A model generated the notes under the pieces. That model had not been told where the DNA came from. It searched no databases and saw only the letters and a program-made list of their open reading frames with translations. Positions 1-5,443 of a stretch of 6,760 nucleotides of DNA are shown here, piece after piece; the first letter of the stretch is position 1; every line of letters starts with the position of its first letter. Both the position numbers and the translations under genes were made by a program. Source of the stretch: Candidatus Woesearchaeota archaeon (GTDB lineage Archaea > Nanobdellota > Nanobdellia > Woesearchaeales > JACPBV01); the NCBI GenBank assembly GCA_019323195.1, contig JAHWHQ010000032.1, forward strand, positions 1 through 6,760, read 5' to 3'.

Positions 1-2
1 AA

Positions 3-107
3 ATATTTGAAAAAAGAGTTACTCCATATGGTAATGGAGCTAAAATAGATGCTCAGAAAAAATATATAGGGAGAAGGGTTTATATTATTGTACTAAAGAA
101 AGATTAG
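3..107 (+). CDS. C-terminal part of a DUF2080-type transposon-associated protein (cut by window edge)
   Basis: An open frame enters from the left edge and gives 34 residues ending at TAG (105-107). The peptide contains the run VTPYGNGAKID followed by YIGRRVYIIVLKK. This pattern, TP-x-GNGAK-x(8)-IG+RV-hydrophobic-LKK, is what I know of the small (about 50-60 residue) archaeal DUF2080 proteins, which lie beside transposases and probably have a small beta-rich fold. Their molecular role is unknown. The start codon lies outside the window. The gene is separated from the S15 unit by about 190 nt, so it is probably not part of it. It may mark the end of an insertion sequence whose transposase lies further left. 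Recognition is from memory of the family pattern; no search was run. Confidence 0.6.
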   Translation: MFEKRVTPYGNGAKIDAQKKYIGRRVYIIVLKKD

Positions 108-252
108 CTAATTCTGTCCCACAGCCCCAAAAAAGAAAACATTTTTAAAGCAGATAATAACCCTATTCCTAATTGAGAGATAACCCGGTTGCATGATAAA
201 TTAAGTTGCTGCTTGGTTATGCTGGAGACAAATAAATTCTTAATTTGTTTCC
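108..252. other. AT-rich intergenic stretch without a gene
   Basis: No reading frame of useful length is present on either strand. The visible structure is weak. The heptamer ATAACCC occurs at 157-163 and 180-186. A 6-bp inverted pair aagcag/ctgctt lies at 148-153 and 209-214. An AT-rich inverted pair acaaat/atttgt lies at 228-233 and 243-248. None is strong enough to call an RNA gene or transposon end, although such short repeats would be expected next to the mobile-element remnant on the left. Confidence 0.5.
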
Positions 253-293
253 TGATATAAGAAAATTCCTTTAAGGGAATTATTATAGGTGAT
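253..293 (+). promoter_or_regulatory. Promoter and ribosome binding site of the S15 gene
   Basis: A TATA-like box (tgatataag, 253-261) lies about 42 nt before the S15 ATG and predicts transcription start near 281-286. AGGTGAT at 287-293 is a seven-base match to the usual anti-Shine-Dalgarno tail of archaeal 16S rRNA and ends 5 nt before ATG at 299, which fixes that start. A 6-bp palindrome, aattcc/ggaatt (264-269 and 276-281), sits between the TATA box and the predicted start. It would lie mostly in DNA rather than RNA and could be an operator, but this is speculation. Confidence 0.55.
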
Positions 294-298
294 AAAAA

Positions 299-754
299 AT
301 GGCAAGAATGTATTCCAGAAGAAAAGGCAAGGCTGGCTCGAATAAGCCTTCACAGCCAAGCACCCCTTCATGGGTCAGGTATAAGGAGAAAGAGATAGAA
401 TTACTTATAACAAAACTGGCAAAAGAAGGTAAAAGTTCTTCGCATATAGGGATGGTCCTTAGGGATACCTATGGAATCCCTAATGCAAGTATGATTATAA
501 AGAAGTCCATAACAGGGCTTTTAAAGGAAAAAGATCTGTTGTCAGAGATTCCTGAAGACCTTCTGGCCTTAATAAGGAGAAGCATTGCCATAAACAAGCA
601 CATAGAGTCAAACAAAAAGGATGAGACCGCAAGAAGGGGGTTAATCTTGACAGAATCCAAGATAAGGAGTCTGATAAGATACTACAAGAAAACAGGCAAG
701 CTCTCTTCAGACTGGAAATACGACCCTAAAAGGGCAGGTATGTTTGCCGAATAA
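299..754 (+). CDS. rps15: 30S ribosomal protein S15 (uS15), archaeal type
   Basis: Encodes uS15, a primary 16S rRNA-binding protein of the small-subunit central domain, which binds around helices 20-22. The 151-residue length matches the archaeal/eukaryotic form (eukaryotic S13), which carries an N-terminal extension absent from the roughly 89-residue bacterial protein. The N-terminus MARMYSRRKGKAGSNKP is the typical archaeal opening. Residues about 25-60 form the S13/S15 N-terminal domain (W25...Y28, then helices with IGMVLRDTYGIP). Residues about 85-145 are the helical S15 core, including the conserved stretch LTESKIRSLIRYYKKTGKL (117-135) and a W139-Y141 end. It is preceded by a strong Shine-Dalgarno and followed by its own terminator, so it appears to be transcribed alone. 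Nothing looks damaged. Confidence 0.97.
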   Translation: MARMYSRRKGKAGSNKPSQPSTPSWVRYKEKEIELLITKLAKEGKSSSHIGMVLRDTYGIPNASMIIKKSITGLLKEKDLLSEIPEDLLALIRRSIAINKHIESNKKDETARRGLILTESKIRSLIRYYKKTGKLSSDWKYDPKRAGMFAE

Positions 755-782
755 TGCCCTTTTTTATATCTTTTCTTTTTTT
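728..782 (+). terminator. Hairpin plus T-run terminator after the S15 gene
   Basis: A perfect 9-bp inverted repeat aaaagggca (728-736) / tgccctttt (755-763) has an 18-nt loop that contains the stop codon (752-754). It is followed by T-rich DNA with runs at 760-765, 771-774 and 776-782. Oligo-T tracts alone can terminate archaeal RNA polymerase. The added stem makes this look like an intrinsic-style terminator. It separates the S15 gene from the purine operon. Confidence 0.65.
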
Positions 783-812
783 GTAAGAATAAACTCTGCT
801 TAATTATACCAT

Positions 813-854
813 AAAGCTTATATATACTCCTTCATCTTTCTATATTGAGAAAAA
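813..854 (+). promoter_or_regulatory. Promoter of the purine operon, probably short-leader or leaderless
   Basis: A near-consensus archaeal TATA box (ttatatata, 818-826) follows an A/G-rich BRE-like stretch (813-816). Its centre is about 33 nt upstream of the purL ATG at 855, so transcription would start only a few bases before that codon. No GGAGG or GGTGAT element precedes the ATG; only ttgagaaaa is present. The first gene of this operon therefore probably uses a leaderless or nearly leaderless mRNA, unlike the downstream genes. Confidence 0.65.
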
Positions 855-3203
855 ATGGGTGTGGTTGATATTGAAACAGTGCCGGTTAGCAGTATGTCTG
901 ATTCTAAGATAAAGGATTTCATAAAGAAAAACGCCCTTGCATTAAAGGTTTCAGAATGCAAAAAGATTGTTGAATTGATTGGAAGAGATCCTACCATGAC
1001 AGAGCTCCACATGTTCAATATAGAATGGAGCGAGCATTGCAGCTATAAGTCCAGCAGGGAGACCCTGAAGATGCTTCCGACCTCTGGCCCCACTGTTATC
1101 CAGGGCCCTAAAGAGGATGCAGGCATTATAAGATTCTCTAATATTAACGGAGAACAGTACGGCATTGTCATTGCGCACGAATCCCACAACCATCCTTCCC
1201 AGGTAGTTCCTTATGAAGGCGCTGCCACAGGTATAGGCGGCATTGTAAGGGATGTCCTTTGCATGGGCTCAAGGGTCATAGCAACAGCAGACCCGCTTAG
1301 GTTTGGCGATCCTCATAAACAAAAGAAGAATTACGTAAAATATGTTGCAAACGCTGTTGTTGACGGCATTGCGGGCTACTCAAACCCTATAGGCATTCCA
1401 AACCTGGCAGGCGACGTCTATTTTAATTCCAGTTTTGATGATAATTGTTTGGTTAATGTTGTTAGTCTAGGTCTGATCAAGGAGGATGAGATAATACATT
1501 CCTCTGCCCCTGAAGATGCAGAGGATTATGACATAGTGGTAGTGGGAAAAGCGACAGACAACTCTGGTTTTGGAGGTGCAGCCTTTGCCTCTCTGGTCTT
1601 GGACGAGCAGGAAGAGGAATACAACAAAGGCGCTGTCCAGGTTCCTGACCCTTTTTTGAAGAATATATTGATAAGGTCAACAGAATCTGTTTTTAAGGAG
1701 ATCAGGAAAAAAGGCCTGAAGCTTGGCTTTAAGGACATGGGTGCTGGCGGTATTATGTGCGCCAGCTCAGAGTTATGCGAATCAGGCGGCTTTGGGGCTG
1801 ATATTGACATCGATAAGATTCATGTTTCTATGAAGGACCTTCCTCCTTATGTTATTGCCTGCGGCGAGACCCAGGAAAGGTTCACCTGGATAAGCCCTCC
1901 TGATTTTACCCAAAAGATCCTGAAAATCTACAATGAGGATTTTGAGCTTCCCATGGTGGCAGAAGGTGCTCAGGCAAAGGTCATTGGCAAGGTGACAAAA
2001 AAAACCGATTATATCCTAAGGCATAAGGGTAAGATCGTCTGCAATGTTCCTGTAGATGCCCTTACAAAAGGCATCAGGTATGACAGGGAAAGAAAGGAAC
2101 TGAAAAGAAGCTTTAAAGAGCCTTTATTGGAAGAGCCTTCTGATTATGGAAAAACAGCATTAAGGCTCTTATCCCATCCTAACATAGCCTCTAAGGCCGC
2201 GATTTACAAGCATTATGATACAGAGGTTCAGGGGCTGGCTGTAATAAGGCCTGGTGAGGCAGACGCAGGCGTCCAGGCTCCGATTACAAACTCCAGATCT
2301 GCCTTAGCTTTATCAGTAGATCATAATCCGCTCTACTCAAGAATCAATCCTTACTTAGGCAGTATAAATGCAGTTGCAGAATCGATGAGAAACGTGGCAG
2401 CAGTAGGAGCTGTTCCATACGGCATGACCGACTGCCTGAATTTCGGCAACCCCGAGGTTCCTGAGGCGTTTGATGATTTTGTCAGAAGCGTACAAGGTCT
2501 TTCAGATGCTGCTAAAAAGCTCTGCTGGAAAGGTGACAAAAAAAGCCCTGTTCCCTTTGTTTCAGGCAATGTAAGCTTCTATAACGAGAGCGCTACAGGA
2601 AAACAGGTTGACCCTTCTCCAATAATAGCCTGTTTAGGCTATATGGATGATTACAGGAAAGCCATAACAATGAAATTAAAAGAGCATGATAGCGCATTAT
2701 TCCTGGTTGGAGAAAGAAAAGACGAGTTAGGGGGCTCTGTCTATTATTCGATAAATAATGAACTAGGAAAAAATGTTCCTGAGATTGATCTTGAAAAAGA
2801 AAAAAGCATGATCTATGCTGTCATTGATTGTATTGATAAAGGCCTGCTGTTAAGCTGCCATGACATCTCAGACGGCGGCCTATTAACAACCCTGTCGGAG
2901 ATGATCTTAGGGGGAGAGGCAGACGGCATCATTGGCGCCAGGATAAGCCTTGATTTCAGCAGCCTAAGGACAGACAAGATCCTATTTTCAGAATCTTCAG
3001 GGTTTGTTTTCGAAGTGAATGATAAGGATATTGACAAGGTAAGGTCAGTATTCGACAGCTATAACCTTAAATTAATCAATATAGGAAAAACAGCCAACAG
3101 TGAATCCTTAATTATTAATAAAAAAGATAAGCAGGTAATGAATCTTTCAATTGAAGAGCTGAAGAAAGCATGGACCAGCGGATTGGCGGAGGCTTTGAGA
3201 TGA
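855..3203 (+). CDS. purL: Phosphoribosylformylglycinamidine (FGAM) synthase, PurL subunit
   Basis: This is the synthetase subunit of FGAM synthase: FGAR + ATP + NH3 gives FGAM + ADP + Pi, step 4 of de novo purine synthesis, in the cytoplasm. Ammonia comes from the PurQ glutaminase, and PurS bridges the two. The 782-residue length fits the small PurL that needs separate PurQ and PurS. Motifs seen: WSEHCSYKSSR (58-68; H61 is the expected catalytic His), HESHNHPSQVVPYEGAATG (108-126), KDMGAGGI (293-300), SELCESGGFGADIDID (305-320), PYVIACGETQERF (331-343), ITNSRSALALS (477-487), GNVSFYNE (571-578), SCHDISDGGL (667-676) and FSESSGFVFEV (711-721). Both AIRS-like N and C domain pairs are intact. 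The stop overlaps the HAD start by ATGA. The residues before about 35 are a variable linker, so the exact start is less certain than the rest. Confidence 0.97.
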   Translation: MGVVDIETVPVSSMSDSKIKDFIKKNALALKVSECKKIVELIGRDPTMTELHMFNIEWSEHCSYKSSRETLKMLPTSGPTVIQGPKEDAGIIRFSNINGEQYGIVIAHESHNHPSQVVPYEGAATGIGGIVRDVLCMGSRVIATADPLRFGDPHKQKKNYVKYVANAVVDGIAGYSNPIGIPNLAGDVYFNSSFDDNCLVNVVSLGLIKEDEIIHSSAPEDAEDYDIVVVGKATDNSGFGGAAFASLVLDEQEEEYNKGAVQVPDPFLKNILIRSTESVFKEIRKKGLKLGFKDMGAGGIMCASSELCESGGFGADIDIDKIHVSMKDLPPYVIACGETQERFTWISPPDFTQKILKIYNEDFELPMVAEGAQAKVIGKVTKKTDYILRHKGKIVCNVPVDALTKGIRYDRERKELKRSFKEPLLEEPSDYGKTALRLLSHPNIASKAAIYKHYDTEVQGLAVIRPGEADAGVQAPITNSRSALALSVDHNPLYSRINPYLGSINAVAESMRNVAAVGAVPYGMTDCLNFGNPEVPEAFDDFVRSVQGLSDAAKKLCWKGDKKSPVPFVSGNVSFYNESATGKQVDPSPIIACLGYMDDYRKAITMKLKEHDSALFLVGERKDELGGSVYYSINNELGKNVPEIDLEKEKSMIYAVIDCIDKGLLLSCHDISDGGLLTTLSEMILGGEADGIIGARISLDFSSLRTDKILFSESSGFVFEVNDKDIDKVRSVFDSYNLKLINIGKTANSESLIINKKDKQVMNLSIEELKKAWTSGLAEALR
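3188..3202 (+). promoter_or_regulatory. Internal ribosome binding site for the HAD gene, inside the purL end
   Basis: GGAGG (3188-3192) lies 7 nt before ATG at 3200, and that ATG overlaps the purL stop as ATGA (3200-3203). This arrangement decides the HAD start. An upstream in-frame ATG at 3170 lacks such a site and would add ten residues before the conserved N-terminal strand. Confidence 0.75.
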
Positions 3204-3808
3204 GCGCTATAAAAGCCATCTTAGTTGATTTTGGAGGTGTGCTTTTCACACCTGGCACTAGGCTTTTTTATAAAGAACACATGAAACCGCTGGGAGTTAC
3301 AGAAGAACAATTTAAGGGCATTTTTTATGCTAAGGCTGAGCTTGGCAGGGGTTACAGGCTGGATAAAATAGATGAAAAAACCTTCTGGGAGCATGCCTTG
3401 AAAAAATTAAATTTGGATGTAAATCCAAAAGAATACGCAGAAAAATGGCATTCTTGCTTTAGAATAAACGAAGAATTAAGGGATTTTCTGATAGGGCTGA
3501 AAAAAAAGGGCTATCTTATATTAGGAGCCACAAATAATATCATTGAAAGGTCTAGTTATCTTGAAAAAAAATATTCCTTTGCTAAGGATTTTGATAAGAT
3601 ATACTTCTCATTCAAGACTGGAAAAATAAAGCCAGATGCTGATTATTTTGAACATATCCTTGGTGATTTAAAGCTAAAGCCCGAGGAATGTGTATTCATT
3701 GATGACCAGGAAAAAAACCTTATACCTGCAAGGGAATTAGGCATAAAGACAATATTATTTGAAGATGTGGAGCAGTTTAAGAAAGAGTTAAAGGAGGCTT
3801 TAAGATGA
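3200..3808 (+). CDS. HAD-superfamily (subfamily IA, YihX-like) hydrolase
   Basis: This is a 202-residue haloacid-dehalogenase-fold enzyme, most likely a small-molecule phosphatase; the substrate is unknown. Motif I is AILVDFGGVLF with nucleophile D10. Motif II is LGATNN (T111). Motif III is KIKPDADYF (K144). Motif IV is CVFIDDQEKN with D168/D169. An alpha-helical cap is inserted after motif I (about 20-90), as in subfamily C1/IA. The residue two after the nucleophile is Gly12 rather than the usual Asp acid/base. This 'DFGGVL' form is familiar in YihX-like and epoxide-hydrolase-N-terminal-like members, so it need not mean inactivity. The gene is coupled by ATGA overlaps to purL before it and purQ after it. 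A role tied to purine nucleotides or their phosphorylated intermediates is inferred from context only. Confidence 0.85.
   Translation: MSAIKAILVDFGGVLFTPGTRLFYKEHMKPLGVTEEQFKGIFYAKAELGRGYRLDKIDEKTFWEHALKKLNLDVNPKEYAEKWHSCFRINEELRDFLIGLKKKGYLILGATNNIIERSSYLEKKYSFAKDFDKIYFSFKTGKIKPDADYFEHILGDLKLKPEECVFIDDQEKNLIPARELGIKTILFEDVEQFKKELKEALR
3793..3807 (+). promoter_or_regulatory. Internal ribosome binding site for purQ, inside the HAD gene end
   Basis: GGAGG (3793-3797) lies 7 nt before ATG at 3805, which overlaps the HAD stop as ATGA. The 16-base block 3793-3808 differs from the equivalent purL/HAD block (3188-3203) at only one position. This suggests tight translational coupling, or a copied junction. 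Confidence 0.75.
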
Positions 3809-4566
3809 CCAAAATAGCCGTCATAATGTTCCCGGGCTCTAACTGCGAGAATGAGACAGCCAGGGCTGTAGAATCTGCCGGGATGGAACCGGACATTATA
3901 AGATGGAATTCTGTAAAAAACCTACGTTCTTATGATGGATATGTCCTTCCTGGCGGCTGGAGCTACGAAGACCGTATAAGGGCAGGCGTGATCGCTTCCA
4001 AGGATAAGGTTATGGGCATAATAAAAAAAGAGTCTGAGAAAGGCAAGGTTGTTCTGGGGATATGCAACGGCTGCCAGATCCTTGTAGAGTCAGGCATAAT
4101 TCCAGGTCTAAAGGATAAGGTTCAGCTGGCCTTAGCCCCTAACATCAATCCCTTTATATCTGGCTTTTATTGCACCTGGGTTAGGATAAAGCATTCCTCA
4201 AAAAAGAAGACAGCCTTCAACCTCGCTATAGAGAAGGATGAGATCCTTCCAATTCCGATAGCCCATGCAGAAGGAAGGTTTACCACTAATGATAAGGTAT
4301 TGATCCCTAATCTGATCTCTAATGACCAGCTCCTGTTCAGGTATTGTGATGATCTTGGAAATATAGCAGACAGGTTTCCATTTAACCCTAACGGCTCTTT
4401 GATCAACATTGCAGGCATCTGTAATAAAGATGGCAATGTACTGGCTATGATGCCCCACCCTTAAAGGGCCCAATGGATGCATCAGGTTCCCGAACTGCAT
4501 CATAAAGGGGAAGAGCCTGCTCCTGGAAGCAGGATTTTCCATTCAATAAAGGAGTACCTAAGATGA
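3805..4566 (+). pseudogene. purQ: FGAM synthase glutaminase subunit PurQ, interrupted by an in-frame stop at the catalytic Glu
   Basis: PurQ is the class I glutamine amidotransferase that hydrolyses glutamine and feeds ammonia to PurL. Present are FPGSNCENETARA (9-21), VLPGGWSYEDRIRAG (47-61), nucleophile C87 in LGICNGCQ (84-91), IAHAEGRF (152-159) and the end GNVLAMMPHP (210-219) with catalytic H218. The next codon, which should encode Glu of the H-x-E triad, is TAA (4462-4464). In the same frame, 33 further codons give RAQWMHQVPELHH, a short Gly/Pro-rich stretch, then RIFHSIKEYLR. These match the expected PurQ finish (ERA... and F-x-S-I), and the frame ends at TGA 4564-4566, overlapping the next ATG as ATGA. 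One G-to-T change (GAA to TAA) would explain everything. If real, the 219-residue product lacks its triad Glu and last helix and should be inactive. A sequencing or assembly error is the main alternative. Intact length would be 253 residues. Confidence 0.88.
4551..4565 (+). promoter_or_regulatory. Ribosome binding site for purS, inside the interrupted purQ tail
   Basis: GGAG (4551-4554) lies 8 nt before ATG at 4563, the same geometry as the two upstream junctions. The ATG overlaps the frame-final purQ TGA as ATGA. With the premature stop at 4464, ribosomes finishing purQ would release about 100 nt before this site, so translational coupling to purS should weaken. Confidence 0.65.
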
Positions 4567-4997
4567 GCAAAGCAGAGCTATTTGTAGGATTGAAGATACC
4601 TGACACAACCTCTATAACTACTTTACATACTCTGGAAAAGATGGGCTATAAGATAAAAAAGGTAAAAAGGGAAATTTATTACAGCTTTGATATAGAAGGT
4701 AATGCAAAGGAATTCACCAAAAAGATAGGCAAGGTAGACGTATTGGTTAACGCCAATAAGAACAAATACTCTATAAAATTAGAGAAGGAGGAAGGCGCTT
4801 TCTGCATCCTGGTCAAGGACATTGGAGATAAATGCAAAAGCCTTTTAGAGACACTGCATAAATTAGGCCTGGAAGAGATAAAAAGCATGGAGAAAGGAGT
4901 CTTATGGGCCTTGTACGTAGATTCTGAAAAGACAGCAAAAGAGATTGCAGGCAAGCTTCTTTATAATGAGAATTACCAGGAGATTGTAATGCTTTAA
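4563..4997 (+). CDS. purS: PurS-like FGAM synthase accessory protein with two PurS repeats
   Basis: PurS is a small subunit, usually about 80 residues, that dimerises and joins PurQ to PurL. This protein has 144 residues and reads as two successive copies of the PurS fold (beta-alpha-beta-beta-alpha-beta). Repeat 1 is about residues 3-73: strand AELFVGLKIPD, helix with LHTLEKMGYK, then IKKVKREIYYSFDIEG. Repeat 2 is about 79-144: strand AFCILVKDIGD, helix with LHKLGLEE, then IKSMEKGVLWALYVDS, and a last helix and strand with KLLYNENYQEIVML. That last segment resembles the usual PurS ending (LL-x-N-x3-x-Y-x-hydrophobic). Position as the last gene of the purL-HAD-purQ operon supports the call. 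Large fused FGAM synthases have an N-terminal domain that resembles a PurS pair, so a covalent dimer makes structural sense. The duplication is my reading of the pattern and was not computed. Confidence 0.75.
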   Translation: MSKAELFVGLKIPDTTSITTLHTLEKMGYKIKKVKREIYYSFDIEGNAKEFTKKIGKVDVLVNANKNKYSIKLEKEEGAFCILVKDIGDKCKSLLETLHKLGLEEIKSMEKGVLWALYVDSEKTAKEIAGKLLYNENYQEIVML

Positions 4998-5008
4998 TGA
5001 ATAGAAAC

Positions 5009-5046
5009 CTTTAAAAGTTATCCCAAAACTATTTTCCAAGGGTGAT
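5009..5046 (+). promoter_or_regulatory. Promoter and ribosome binding site of gcvH
   Basis: The 54-nt gap after purS contains a TATA-like box (ctttaaaag, 5009-5017) about 39 nt before the gcvH ATG, and GGTGAT (5041-5046) ending 5 nt before ATG at 5052. Both spacings match the S15 promoter closely. This indicates a new transcription unit rather than continuation of the purine operon, although read-through is possible because no terminator is visible between them. Confidence 0.55.
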
Positions 5047-5051
5047 TCAAT

Positions 5052-5432
5052 ATGGCATGTCCGGATGATTTGAAATACAGCAAAGAGCACGAATGGGTTA
5101 AGGTAGAAGGTGATATTGTAACAGCAGGCGTAACTGATTTTGCGCAGCAACAGCTTACCGACATCGTTTTTGTAGAGCTTCCTGAAAAGGGAAAGCATGT
5201 CGAAGCAGGCAGGCAGATGGCTGTTATCGAGTCTGTCAAGTCAGTCTCTGACGTTTTCAGCCCTGTAACTGGCGAGGTCATAGAAGTGAACGATAAGCTT
5301 TCAGATTCCCCTGATATAATCAATAAAGACCCTTATGGCGAAGGATGGATAGCCAAGGTCAGGATGGAGAACAAAGAGGAGCTTAACAGCCTTATGTCCT
5401 CACAGGATTATGATAATTTCACAAAAAAATAG
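5052..5432 (+). CDS. gcvH: Glycine cleavage system H protein / GcvH-like lipoyl carrier
   Basis: This is a 126-residue lipoyl-domain protein of normal H-protein length. The N-terminus PDDLKYSKEHEWVKVEGD is characteristic, followed by GVTDFAQQQLTDIVFVELPE. The lipoylation site is K63 in VIESVKSVSDVFSPVTGEV (58-76), and PYGEGWIAKV (94-103) is the usual C-terminal signature. In the classical system the lipoyl arm carries the aminomethyl group between GcvP, GcvT and the dihydrolipoyl dehydrogenase. None of those genes is in the window. H-like proteins also serve as the platform for lipoate assembly and, in some sulfur oxidisers, as sulfur carriers, so the role here is open. The next gene, 11 nt away, is a tRNA thiolase, and the two are probably co-transcribed. 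Confidence 0.95.
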   Translation: MACPDDLKYSKEHEWVKVEGDIVTAGVTDFAQQQLTDIVFVELPEKGKHVEAGRQMAVIESVKSVSDVFSPVTGEVIEVNDKLSDSPDIINKDPYGEGWIAKVRMENKEELNSLMSSQDYDNFTKK

Positions 5433-5443
5433 GGTCTCTCCTG

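Noticed and set aside
193..255. Possible box C/D sRNA (ATGATAA at 193-199, CTGA at 252-255)
   Set aside because: The C box is off consensus, no good D'/C' pair or terminal stem is present, and the spacing alone is not enough in AT-rich DNA.
3170..3199. Upstream ATG giving a ten-residue longer HAD protein
   Set aside because: It lies within purL, lacks a Shine-Dalgarno and adds residues before the conserved first strand; ATG 3200 has GGAGG at good spacing and the ATGA overlap used at the other junctions.
4462..4464. TAA read as a sense codon (genome-wide recoding or programmed read-through)
   Set aside because: rps15 and purS also end in TAA at the right place for their families, and TGA and TAG are used as stops by other genes here. 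TAA has no known archaeal recoding system comparable to TAG/pyrrolysine, and no special structure is evident after the codon.
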